Part shown: one piece after another, positions 48,198 through 59,165 of the stretch
Layout: each line of letters starts with the position of its first letter
Position numbering within the stretch: the first letter of the stretch is position 1
Source of the DNA: Cricetomys ansorgei
Taxonomy: Eukaryota > Chordata > Mammalia > Rodentia > Nesomyidae
Assembly (NCBI GenBank): GCA_026225945.1
Contig: JAMJFZ010001780.1
Span: forward strand, 23,263 to 87,262
Reading direction: 5' to 3'
Length of the DNA stretch: 64,000 nucleotides
Position numbers and translations under genes: made by a program
Notes under the pieces: model-generated
Seen by the model: only the letters and a program-made list of their open reading frames with translations
What the model was told of the DNA's origin: nothing
Databases searched by the model: none

Positions 48198-48390
48198 GCT
48201 GGTGAACATATCATCACAAGTTGCATGGATCCGCAGAGAGGAGTTCAGAACAACAACAGAGATGACCAGTCTACTCCATTATCTGGTCTATCGCTTTAAG
48301 ATCCGGAAACTTATTATTGACAGTACTAGGGGACTATCAAACACAGAGAACAACACAGTTTATGTTAATTTTAATATACATAAGATTAAA
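48198..48390 (+). other. Candidate 193-nt exon, plus strand
   Basis: An acceptor (TTCTCACTTTATTTTAG) ends at 48197 and a donor (AAA|GTGAGTACC) follows 48390. One frame is open across the whole interval and beyond it on both sides (48178-48492), entering with the last base of a codon. The peptide includes VNISSQVAWIRREEF. I do not recognise a domain. The flanking frame is also open, which weakens the case that splicing signals and coding potential coincide. Confidence 0.2.
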
Positions 48391-49304
48391 GTGAGTACCA
48401 AAATGCCGATTTATTCCTTCATCAAGAGAAAATCTACTGCTGCCACTTTTGATTATTACTCTGGAGTTTCTCTACCTCTGCGAAACATGTAGGGTCGCCT
48501 GGAGGTTTGGGTTTTCCATTGTCTGAACTATCTCAGTATTGGGCAGTTCAATATTAAGATGAAAAGCATGAATGACTTCTAGAGCCAACTGAGTTGTGAA
48601 CCTCAGCTTTGACAATTCTTTCAGGCATGAATCTGGAGAATTGTTTTCCTTCAGTGTTCATGATTTTTTTTTTCATGCAGACCAAAGAAGCCAACACAAA
48701 GTAATGAACTAAAATTCTTGTCTCTAAGTTTTTAAGAAAATATTAGGGGAACAAAACTTTATGGCAGACCACAAGGTGACTGGACATACAAGATGTGTGG
48801 CAACACAGTTATTAGATAATTAGGCATTCAAATAGGGAGCCTGCTTAGTCATGAACACTCACTAGGAGGAGCCTGCAAAAAGGAACAGTGTTTATTACAC
48901 TTAACTGTAGATTTCAGAATACAGTTTCTTATTTTATAACTATAAAATTCAAAAGTTATATACAGAATTAAAACTCAGTTGATATTTGAAAGTACCATAG
49001 CAACTTGATCTTACTGTAGACTGAAAAGCAACGTTGATTGATCACAAAGCAAAAATACCATCAAAGAACCACTAACTGTGGTCCATTCACTCCTCCTCTG
49101 ATGGCAAGGCATATTTTTTCCTCTGACTTTTCAGTTTCATCAAAACCCTTTAAAGAGGTTATGACCTCTTGTGCTTTTTATCAAATGCCAAACGATCTGA
49201 CATGATGTGGCATGAAATGCCATATGATATGACATGGAGAAAAACAGATCCATGGATAAACTGTACACTTCGGGTTTTTGTTTGTGAGCCTTAGCCCTCA
49301 AAAA

Positions 49305-49324
49305 AACTGAGCCATCTCTCCAGT
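49305..49324 (-). mobile_element. Tiny B2-family remnant
   Basis: AACTGAGCCATCTCTCCAGT is identical to the reverse complement of the first 20 bases or so of B2-family SINEs. Nothing further matches. Confidence 0.5.
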
Positions 49325-50476
49325 TCAGTTGTATTCTCTTCCAAAGCTCATTTTTCTTCAGTTAAACTTTCTGAAGCCATTAGAAACAAAAACCTCATAG
49401 CCAGTATTCTTGACTCACTATGGATTTCAAATTATATGAATTTGAAGTATTCTCAGATTCTCACAGCCATGACATTCTAAGGTCAAAATTCTTATTGCCC
49501 TTTTCTGGAAAAGCTTGAGGCTGCATGGTTGTTTTCATTCATTCATTCACTTACTCACTCATTTGTTCATTAACCACGGGTTTTATTTGCATTCATTTAT
49601 ACCTTATACCATGTACAATGCTCACCTAAATTAATCCAGCTAGTGACAGTCATATCTCCTTATTTCCAAAGCCTATGTTCTTTCTAGTCAACAAACTAAA
49701 CTAAAATGATACCTTCTTTAAAATGTAAAAGAGTGCAGTAAACTAAGGAAAGAACAAAAGTTTTGCTTTTAAAAGAATATCCTCACAAAACCACATGTAT
49801 ACAATTCCCATATCCCATACATTCATTTTACTCTCCTTCTGGCCAACACCACAATCCTTCAGATTAGAAAATTTGGCCGCACTACAGAATACACAATGGA
49901 CGTTCAGCAACACCCAAGGCTCCATTAAAGTCATTATTCATGTGGATTTCATTTCCTCCCACAGGGACAAGCATATCAATTTTTCTATATGTTTTGAAGA
50001 GCTTAGCCACATGATTTTAATCATTTCTCCCAGGTGGCTGTTAGAACTTGCATGGTGGCCTTATACATTATCTGACCAAGGACAAGTTCCAGTGTGGTTT
50101 GATGAATGAGCAGGAGACCAAAATCAGAGAACTGAAAAGTCTTCTCCCTAAGGAGCAATAGTTTCACCATCTATTGCACAGGGACTATTGCTTAGTGAAT
50201 CGGAATATAGGAAAACAATTTAATTTAGGATTTTTGAGCTGGACCACAATTTAAGATGATCCGATATTTTGATACTATTTTTACAAATGTTCTGATTTTG
50301 GTAAAACTTAAACATCATTTTTCTGATGACTTTACTTTTCCATTATTAAATCCTCTAATATCTTAATGGAAATTTAATCCTGTAGATTAATTTATTTGTG
50401 GTTAATTCATCAGAGTCTATTTATAGACACAGTTCCCAACTGGGTTTACAATAACTTTATAAAATTTAGAATGAAA

Positions 50477-50496
50477 ACACACACACACACACACAC
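50477..50496. repeat. (AC)n microsatellite
   Basis: Ten AC units. Confidence 0.95.
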
Positions 50497-51943
50497 CAGG
50501 AAAATACATAACATTGAAAAGTGAAGGTTAGGTTCAGATCTCAGAAACCACAGGAGTAGTGAATTGTAAACTTGTATGATACTTTCCTTCCATCCAAGAA
50601 TGTTTCCCACATGTGATTGAATGGTGTAACCACGCCAACCACAAGTTTAACCTACTTGACTTGTACTTTTTAATTGACTTCAACCCCAAATTTTTTACAA
50701 TGTACATAAAATTGAACTTTTCTAAAATGTTGTAATTAGATGGCCTTTTTCATTTGACCGCTATTCTGGGAGCCAATGTCAATCGTCTTTCTTTAGGATC
50801 TAAGCATTTCTCTTTTCCTCCCTTCTAAACAATAGAATTATGAAGTAAGCTATGCCATGGGGTGATTCATTCTTATTATTTCCATTCTGTCTTTTACACA
50901 TATTATATATGTGTGATTGCATGTGTATCTGTCAGATTATCCTGAAGATGTTTGATTACTCTTCATATAGATATTCAGCTCCTACTTTAAGTACATTTGA
51001 ACAAAAAAAAATGAACTCAACAGATGCATAATAATGGTCTGCTTTGTGTAGTTTCTTTTTTTTGTCTCTTTGTCAAGCTAATTCAGCAAATGATGTAGTG
51101 ACAATTAAACAAAATAGAGTATTTCGGAATTGATATTTTATGGTGTCCATGTTTTTTTCTATCCCTCTATGTCCATGTAAAGACACTGTTATTCAATCAA
51201 GAAGTCTTTGTAGATACTCTCATGCATGACCTCTGATGATTATCTCAACTGCAAGCTCCTGAAAGCTACCGCCAACTACAGGAGTTGGCGCTGTACATAC
51301 AGCTTCCGTTCTATTCTTGCACTGTATGCCATCACTCGGGGTGGATGTTCTTCAGCTCCCTGTGTGTATCACTGGGGCTGATGACAATAGCCAACAGGTG
51401 ATTGTTTGTATTGCCTGACACTTTCACTCTACGTCTTTGTGGTTCTTCCTGATACCTAGCCTAAGACACTGTTGTCCATGTCTACAACTCTTTTCTTTAA
51501 AATCAAGAAACTACAATATTCTAAAATGAAAATTTTGACATATCATATTTCCCCAAATATTAAAACCATAGATGAATATAGTGTGTTGGATTGTCTAAGA
51601 CATTAGGAAATAGGAAACAAGGACCACTTGTTACTAGATCCTGGATGAAGTATTTATTCTTTTATTATCCACTTAGAAACAGCACTATGTCTTCAAAGGC
51701 TTCAAATACACCCTGCAAAGGCTTTAGTTTATTTATATATCAAGTTATAATATACCTCTTTTCAACTTAGGATGTATTCAAGATCAGAACTATGATGATA
51801 GTCGGTGTTGGTCATTTTGGGGGAGGGGTTACTGTTCTACACTGTTGTGGAGCCAGTAAATTAAGTCAACTACTTCATTTGTTTGCATTATTCTCTCCAG
51901 CATGTTTTCTAGAAATTACCCAAGAGAACATTCTAACCTTTAG

Positions 51944-52162
51944 CAGTGGATCTCAACCTTCCTAGTGCTGCAACCCTTCAGTACAGTTCCTCATGTTATA
52001 GTGACCCCCAACCACAGAATTATCTTTGTTGCTATTTCAAACTGTAATTTTGCTACTGTTATGAATCATAATGTAAATATCTGATATGCAGATGATCTTA
52101 GGTGACCCCTGGGAAATGGTTGTTTGGGCTCAAAGGGATCACAATCCACAGGTTGAGAACTG
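51944..52162 (+). mobile_element. URR1 nonautonomous DNA transposon (hAT-Charlie)
   Basis: The left end CAGTGGATCTCAACCTT and right end GGTTGAGAACTG form the terminal inverted repeats. Internal words GCAACCCTTCAGTACAGTTC, CTGTAATTTTGCTACTGTTA and TGATATGCAGATGATCTTAG are diagnostic for this rodent element. Nearly full length. An 8-bp target duplication is not convincing. URR1 encodes no protein and would have moved with transposase from an autonomous hAT. Confidence 0.85.
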
Positions 52163-53059
52163 CTCCCTTCAAGCATAATGTTCCTACTTTTTCTTCTTCT
52201 TCAATTTCAACTCTCATTCTTCTCATAGGTATTTGTTTCTCTTCTTTTGCCCTAACATTGACAACATTTTAGGAACACAAAGTCCTCTCCATTTTCCCCC
52301 CCCCCTCTAACTTCTACAGTATCACCTCATGTTTATTCCTTGAGTTGTCACATCTTCTAATCAAGTTAGGCTTATATAGGGTTATTATATATTCCAGGCT
52401 GCCAAAAGTCTGGAGAAATTAAGCAAATAAAGGTCTGGAAAAATTAAGTAAGTAAAGTCATACATGAAAAATTCCAGTGAATTAATTAGTAGATGACAGC
52501 CTACATCTTGTTGAAGACAATATTACATCTAAATCACAATCTATAATTAATGACAGATAGCATTTTTTAAATATCTGAAGTATGATAGAAAACTTGATAT
52601 ATGTTCTTAAAGAAGAGACAAAGAAAAGAAATAAAGAGATTACTTAGTGAAATAAACAATAAAATGTAGAATTTTCAAATTTTTTCAAAAGTTAAAAACA
52701 TGGATTCAAAAAAAAATTACAGTTTATGAGTTAGCCTGAAGGAGTTACATCACCTTAGCCTGATTCATTTCTTCTTTATACATCTTCCTTGGTACTGAGA
52801 GTACAAACATTAGCTTGCTGTGGTTCTCAAAATGGAAATCAGTGAGCATGCAAAAAAAGCAGGAATCCAAAATACAATAATTGATTCTTTTTCTTCTTCC
52901 TCCTATAATTTACATCATGTAGGCTTTTAGATGTTTTCTCTGACAAAAAGACCATTAATTTCTAGGGCATGTGTCTGTATGGACTGCTCAGTTCTCATCT
53001 TTTTTGTAAAGTATTTGGATTTTTGTTATTATCTTGGGTTTTTTTTGTTTGTTTATTTT
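52163..53059. other. Unique sequence with a 25-bp tandem duplication
   Basis: Contains a C9 run near 52300 and the duplication at 52408-52457. Nothing else is recognised. Confidence 0.45.
52408..52457. repeat. Tandem duplication, 2 x 25 bp
   Basis: Copies at 52408-52432 and 52433-52457 both begin GTCTGGA and end TAAAG; they differ at three positions. Confidence 0.85.
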
Positions 53060-53205
53060 AAGAGATAAAGTATCAGGAAGCCCAGGTTGGCCCTGAACTT
53101 GCTATGCAGTTAAGAATGATCTTGAACTTGTGATTCTACTATATTGACTTTTCAAGTGAGAGAATTACAGGAAACACCACTGGGTACCACTGCTCAGTTC
53201 TTATC
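53060..53205 (-). mobile_element. B1-related SINE (proto-B1-like)
   Basis: CCCAGGTTGGCCCTGAACTT, GCTATGCAGTTAAGAATGAT and CTTGAACTTGTGATTCTACT match reverse-complement proto-B1/B1F. The older GCTATG...TTGAACTT form separates it from modern B1. Confidence 0.7.
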
Positions 53206-54189
53206 TTTATTTAAAACTCCACTCACATAAGCCAAAAAATAAAAACAAACAATAATTCAAATGAAACACAAAACCTAAGCAAAGAAATAAAACCCTAAAG
53301 AGTAAGATTCTTTCTTCTTTGTTTTACTGACTGTGTTATTTGCTGGAATCTTCTTTAATTTTCCAATCCATAGCCTGGCTTCTCCTAGGCATTGCTTACT
53401 TGCATTACTTCTGAGCAGTTTATCTAAATGGAAAGTACATATTGTTTCTCACACAATCATTCTCAATGCTAGAGGGTCCAAATTATTGCATGCTCTGGTC
53501 AACCAGATTGAGGATGTCTGTAATTGTTATAATAAATTCAGGACCACATCAGAATTTAGTCCTGGGAAGCAGCTACAGAGACATATTCCTTTAACTCTAG
53601 CAGGCTTCACTTAGAGGAGCTGAATCAGACTTGGTCTGGTTAATTCTTCAATTGAACTTTCTAGGAAGTAGGATTTAGATCAAGGAGAGAGGAGTATTAA
53701 AACACTGCTTTTGACATTATAAATGAAGACAAAAATCCCACCAGATAGATTTAAGACCGAGATTGTCCCAATTTAATCAAATACACAGGTGAATTACCTG
53801 ATTGTAAGAAGGTGCACTGCTCAATTCTATAATGTGGACATCAACAATTTTTAAGGTATTTGTACCCATTTTGTCCCTAACAAAAATGTTATGATTTCCA
53901 TAAATCCTCATCGTTGGCAAGCCTTAGACAAAAATTAAAATTCTCTCATTCTAGAGAATACAAAATGGTAAATAACTCTTGGATTAATTTGCCTTTTTTC
54001 TAACCACCAATTATTATTTTAAAAAAATCAGTAAGTTTTATGTTAATTTGTGTTTCTTCTTTGTAAAGTTTTTGTGTATTCTTATATCAATAAGAAACCA
54101 AATTTTTATTACTTTGAGGTTCTACATAATATTTTTTGACACTGTGCATCATAGCTGTCTAAAATAATAATACTCTTCTTTTGCTTTTC
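53206..54189. other. Unique AT-rich sequence
   Basis: A-rich near 53235-53300. A 93-codon frame at 53333-53614 has no domain. No repeat recognised. Confidence 0.45.
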
Positions 54190-54630
54190 TAGTGGATATG
54201 AAACAGAGCTAATAAACATACGAATCTGCTGGGCTTGTTTTTAAAATACGTTGCTTAAAGAAAGTTGTCATAACATGATGTTACGAAGGTACTTCCTCGT
54301 GATTTCCCTTAATATTTTAAAAGTATTGCATTTTATCCCACCAAAGCTGATAATTATGACCTGAGGTAGCATTCGAACTTAATTTTTACATATGGAAAAA
54401 GAGCGAATTAGAAATAGTTATTAGCAGTTTCTTTTTTCCCCGTCATTTTTTGTTCTGACTGTGACATATGTATTAACACCGTGTTTCTAAACTCCTTATC
54501 TGTTGTATTAGTTGTTTTTTTTAACCCTTACTAAGTCATGATAGTAAAAGACATTTGGTATTAGAATTTCCCCAAGATGACTTCTCTTTCCTTTACATCT
54601 TGACCATATTCGGGTAGTTAAATTTCTTCA
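54190..54630. promoter_or_regulatory. CpG-retaining AT-rich block (candidate conserved element)
   Basis: About 9 CpG lie in 410 bp of roughly 35% GC (ATACGAATC, AATACGTTGC, GTTACGAAGG, ATTCGAAC, GAGCGAATTAG), some 70% of the expected number. Repeat-free, with TAATTATGAC-type homeodomain sites. No open frame. Confidence 0.35.
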
Positions 54631-54692
54631 GACAGTTTTAAAACTAATCAGGCTCTCAAAAATTCAACTTGGATTTATATTGCAAATATGCA

Positions 54693-54785
54693 GACATCAT
54701 GTATCAGCCTGGAGAAAACTGATATTTTTATTATGACTACATTGACATCATGTATCTGTCTGGAAAAAAAAAACTGGAATTTTTA
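54693..54785. repeat. Local direct duplication of about 40 bp
   Basis: GACATCATGTATC followed by CTGGA, an A-rich stretch, ACTG and ATTTTTA occurs at 54693-54730 and again at 54744-54785. The second copy has a longer A run. Confidence 0.8.
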
Positions 54786-55041
54786 AAGTACCAAGTTTTT
54801 CTGCGTACATGTAGTTTATGAGGGAACAATTCATGTCCTTTCTACAATTTGATTTTCATTATTCTGTTCTTTTACCCTTGATAATTTCTATTTTAAATGA
54901 AAAATACGTAAATAAGTAGTTTGCTATAGTAAGCATGTTCTGTTAAGGTTAGTTTGAAGGAGTTTTGATGCACAACATGAATACTTACTTGAATTCATTC
55001 TCATCTGTTTAAAAACTGTGTTTAAAAAATTTCCTTAATTG
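54786..55041. other. Unique sequence
   Basis: AT-rich, nothing recognised. Confidence 0.45.
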
Positions 55042-55190
55042 TGACTGGGTGGTGGTGGCACAGGCTTTTAATCCCAGCACCGGGAGGCAGAGGCAGGCGG
55101 ATCTCTGTGAGTTCCAGGCCAGCCTGGTCTACACAGTGAGTTCCAGGACAGCCAGAGTTACAACAGATAAACCTTGTCTCAAAAAAAAAA
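55042..55190 (+). mobile_element. B1 SINE, near full length
   Basis: GGTGGTGGTGGCACAGGCTT, AATCCCAGCACCGGGAGGCA, GCGGATCTCTGTGAGTTCCA and CAGCCTGGTCTACACAGTGA are followed by an A10 tail. It is the youngest-looking SINE in the window. Its internal frame is an artefact. Confidence 0.95.
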
Positions 55191-55224
55191 TTACGCATTT
55201 GTGTGAATTTATGTGTTTATTCAT

Positions 55225-55295
55225 GCTGGTGTTTGTGAGTATGTGACTGTATGTATGTTTGGGGTGTATGTGTGTATGTGTCTGTGTGTGAGTGT

Positions 55296-55335
<40 letters not shown>

Positions 55336-55490
55336 GGTTCAAATTCCATGTCACATGCATTTGGATGTCAGAGGACAACTTTGGACTCAGTTCTTCATTC
55401 TGCCTTAATATGGGTTCCACAGAGCTCAATCTCGGACCAGCAAGCTTGTGTGTCAAGCATTTTACCCCTGAGCTGTCTTGACAACTCCCA
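55225..55490 (-). mobile_element. B2/B3-type SINE with long (CA)n tail
   Basis: TGGATGTCAGAGGACAACTT, TGGGTTCCACAGAGCTCAAT and ACCCCTGAGCTGTCTTGACA match the reverse complement of a B3-like SINE. The tail is seen as TG-rich sequence. Confidence 0.75.
55240..55329. repeat. (TG)n-rich microsatellite
   Basis: TATG/TGTG-rich start passing into about 14 perfect TG units at 55302-55329. It is the tail of the surrounding minus-strand SINE. Confidence 0.95.
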
Positions 55491-57257
55491 AATTATTCGT
55501 TTTAAAAGCGGCCAGAAAATGTCCCACTCTTGAACTCAGGATCTAATAAAGACAGGGAAAAAAAGACATAACATCAATAAACATGGCCAAGCACTTAAAT
55601 AAAAGTGCTGTAGGAATGAATAGAGTATCCTACAATGCAGAAGTCTTCAATTTCAACTTTCAAATTGATACAACAATTTCTTTGACAGCATGGTACAGAT
55701 GGCTATCCAACAGCTCCAGAAATGTTTCATAGCAGTGTTCAAGTTGAATGTGAGAACTATACTGAGAGATAATTCTTAAAATGTTCGAGCCATGTTGCCT
55801 TTTCTGCAAAATTTATTGATATAATACAGTTTTCCAAAATAAGTGAAAACACAGCTGAACATTTGCTTGAACATCAATGTTAGGATAACGATGACACCAT
55901 CTAGATGCTGCTGCCAACATTGTATATCACTTGGGAAACATAGAACAACTGCATCTCATTTAAAAATTGGAAGATGACCTCATATTTTTTTTTTGAATCT
56001 GTGCTTCCAATCAATCAGCAAATGAACAGTTCACTGGGGACAGTCAATAGCTCTAAGACTACCTATCTTGGCAAACCCTATTCCAAGATCATGAGAAATA
56101 TAAACAAACAAAGAAATCCCTAATTCGAAAATGAGTTAGTACATTTTGTATTTATGTAGGAGGAAATGGGGATTCCTAATTAGGAATGGCATCTGTTTAT
56201 TTAATATTCCACACGAATGAAAACTGTAGAAATACATCTGGAACGTCTACTGGATGCATGATACTCACTGTACCCTGACTGAAGTAAAGCAGGAGTGAAA
56301 AACAGTCGAGACTTGAAAGAGGAATATGATCCCTCTGCTATCAACTAAAAGCGTTATGTTTGTTAACCTTCCAAAAATGATGTGAACACTATTCAGAATA
56401 GGGTATACGGAGCTAAATTATTTCTGTTAACCTGTTTGCATTCTCACATTTGGAGTTAAAGCTATGTCTACTTATTAGTAAATCAAACCCATACACCACA
56501 GAAGCAGTAACAAAATATTTTGTTATGCAAGCAACAGCCTTTTCCAGGGCAATGAAAATGTATCACTTCCAGTTTAAGAGATGAAAACCCCACTAGTAAT
56601 ACTAGTATTATCTCTTCCCCTTTCCCGGTCACCAGGCATGTTCCACATTTCAACTGTTACTGATGCAAAGTGGTCTAGCCTCTATCCTCCCAGGTACTGA
56701 ATGGAACTATGCAGACTCGAGTCTATGAGAGAGGAGCACATGATTAGAAACTGAGTTTTAGGAGTGATTTGCTATAAGAGCAAAATTTATCTTTTCTTAA
56801 CTTTTAACAACCACGGATCCAATATTATATTTTATTAAGTAAAAAGTCAATAATTTTGTTATATATAGTATGATAAAAATGAGTTTTTATCCCTATTCTG
56901 TGAAAATAGGTAATTCTAAAGGATGCAGAAAGTATTGAATTCTAACTTATAAGCATTATTTTCAACAGGATTCAAGTCTTCATTTAATTTTGTTATATAT
57001 GGCAAGATAGATACAACTATTGTAATTTATAAATTATTGACTCATTGAAGTGGAAAGATGCAAATAAAAAGCTCACTGAGCAAGGCACAGAAGAAGAGTT
57101 TTTCAGTGACTATGAGCATTCGTAGAGATGGGTAGAACGAGGAGATGCCATTTTTCCTTGCTACTTTGGGCTTGCCTCGATGTCCCATTTATTTTACCTC
57201 TGTGGCCCCCTCCCAAATGTCTCACCTCTACTCTCCATAAATACTATATCTCTCAAT
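55491..57257. other. Unique sequence
   Basis: 56.2-56.4 kb keeps five CpG in about 220 bp (ACACGAATG, AACGTCTAC, GTCGAGAC), mildly raised. No repeat recognised. No gene. Confidence 0.4.
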
Positions 57258-57548
57258 GTGTTTACCACCAATATTCATATACTGAATCCTAATCACCAGT
57301 GTATTGGTACTAGGAACTGGGACCTTTTAAAGATTAGTTCATGAAGTTTATGTTCTAATTAAAAGGAATTAGAAACCTTGTTAAGGAGGCTAAAGACCTG
57401 TCTTATCCATTTAACCAAATGTGCCCTCTATGACCTAGAGACCAACTCAACGTTCACTGATCATGCTAGAATTCCTAAATTTTCTGAACATCAGACATAC
57501 ATTTTTATAGTATTTTGTTGTAGCAACTCTAGCAGACTGATTGTTAGG
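57258..57548 (+). mobile_element. MLT1-type MaLR LTR
   Basis: AATATTCATATACTGAATCC, AATCACCAGTGTATTGGTAC and GAACTGGGACCTTTTAAAGA follow the MLT1 start (AAAATTCATATGTTGAA ... GGTGGGGCCTTTGGGAGG). TATAGTATTTTGTTGTAGCA marks the other end (TATGGTATTTTGTTATAGCA). Diverged; gag-related internal sequence is absent. Confidence 0.7.
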
Positions 57549-57787
57549 CACAGTAGAATTACATACAATAATCACAGTAAAGGCAAAAGAAACAATAAAT
57601 GCTTGTTAATGTATGCAAATGCCCTCTCAATAAAATTATAGCCAATATAAAGAGAACCATGAATAGATTTTTGGCATAAAAATAAGAATTGATACAATAG
57701 TGAAGATGAACAATCCAGTTCATAATTCAAATGGGTAAAATTAGTAAGTATCAAGTACAACCACTAACTCAATCAAAATTAATTATA

Positions 57788-58004
57788 AGCGCTGGAGAGA
57801 TGGATCAGCAGTTAAAAGCACTGGTTGCTTTGCAAAGGACCCAGGTTTAATTCCTAACACTCACACAGTAACTAACAGCTCTGGTCCTAGGATCTAACTT
57901 CCTCTTCTGACTTCCATGGGCACCAGGAACATACATGGTGCACCAACCTACACGCAGGCAATCACCAATACATATAAATATAAAGCAAATAAGTTCTTAA
58001 AAAT
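57788..58004 (+). mobile_element. B2/B3 SINE, near full length
   Basis: GCTGGAGAGATGGATCAGCA, AAAAGCACTGGTTGCTTTGC and CCAGGTTTAATTCCTAACAC form the tRNA-like head. The body ends in an AATAAGTTCTTAAAAATTA tail. It sits directly before a B4 in the same direction. Confidence 0.9.
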
Positions 58005-58010
58005 TAATTA

Positions 58011-58331
58011 CAGAGGCTAGGGGTATGGTTCCATCAATAAGTTGCTTGCTATCCAATTATAAGAACACAAAGTTCATGACAAAGTCATGTCCCAAGTACC
58101 TGTGTATAAAGCTGGCTTTCGCAGCATGTGCCTTCGATCCTAATTCTGGAATATCTGGTACTTGAAGGTCTACTATCTTGCCAAACTGGCAAGCTCTGGG
58201 TTCAGTGAGAGACTCTGTTTCAAAAACTAAAGTGTAGAGCAGCAGAGGACCTAACATCAACTTCTGACATCCACACACAAGTACACACATGTGAGTATGC
58301 ACACAAATGCACATGCACACATACACACACA
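58011..58331 (+). mobile_element. B4 SINE (ID-B1-like composite) with (CA)-rich tail
   Basis: The ID-like head is worn (GTTGCTTGCTATCCAATTAT). The B1-like half reads GCTGGCTTTCGCAGCATGTG, GGGTTCAGTGAGAGACTCTG and TTTCAAAAACTAAAGTG. The tail is CACACAAGTACACACATGTG-rich to 58331. Confidence 0.7.
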
Positions 58332-58829
58332 GGATAAAAATTTTAATTATACAAGCATACACAATACATTAACACTGGACTTAGAGTGACAAGTAAGATT
58401 GATAATCTCTACTCTCCTTATTGTCTTGTTAGCCTTTAGGAGAGTGGAGATTATATCTCACAGCAAATAGACATGAAGAAAGGAAGGGATTTTAATCAAT
58501 CACCTTTCGACTTCAATGCAGAGTATGTTTTCACATTAATAAAGATACATCTTACCACTCTTGCATCTTTCTATGGCTCTTCATTGTAACAAAAAAAAAA
58601 AGTTGGCACCCTAGCCTACAAATGACTTCATAGTTATTAAACTACCCACTTGAACTTCTCTAAGAATATAATTGTAAAATGTTACAGTTTTATTACTTTA
58701 TTGTGAAAAGTGCTTTACGAATATTCTATCTTGCAATAACAATTCATGTTAGCCAGTTAGATCACTGTTGCTATTCTGACAATATTTCTTGACATCCTGA
58801 TTTCCCTTGCTGGACACCACCCACATTAG
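58332..58829. other. Unique sequence with an imperfect inverted repeat
   Basis: Arms 58402-58418 and 58438-58454 pair at 16 of 17 positions (the other is G-T) around a 19-nt loop. An A12 run lies near 58591. Otherwise unremarkable. Confidence 0.5.
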
Positions 58830-59165
58830 CTTCTGACAACTATTAGAATATACTGTACTCTAGTCAGCCTGTGGGTTTGGGGCCTTTTGACCTCTGCCTT
58901 ACTCATGCCTTATCTTACATTTTCAGTTTCAGACACCATCTAAACTGTCCCTCTTTATCTGTTTATCTCTGTCATGGTACCAAGTTGGTTTATTTCATTG
59001 GAAGTTTGCATGTCTAAAATTATTTCTTCAGTTAGTTATGGGTTTACATATTTTATTTCTCATCTTGTCCAGCAGAGGAAGGATTTCAGGGCAGAGTTAC
59101 TGTTTGTCTTGTCAGTTGCTGTATGAAATGTTCTTTCAGCAAGCCTACTGAATGAATCAATAAGT
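58830..59165 (+). mobile_element. Probable L2 3' end
   Basis: TCAGTTTCAGACACCATCTA, CAGGGCAGAGTTACTGTTTG, TCTTGTCAGTTGCTGTATGA and GCCTACTGAATGAATCAATA follow L2 3'-end order (TGTCACC..., GGGACTTTGTCTTGTTCACTGCTGTATCC..., TGAATGAATGAATAA). Confidence 0.5.

Larger units (their letters stand above)
48391..51943. other. Mostly unique sequence with minor repeats
   Basis: Contains a 20-bp exact B2-head remnant at 49305-49324 (minus), CATTCATTCATTCACTTACTC near 49535, an AC microsatellite at 50477-50496 and a perfect 8-bp hairpin at 51270-51290. No gene is supported. Confidence 0.45.
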
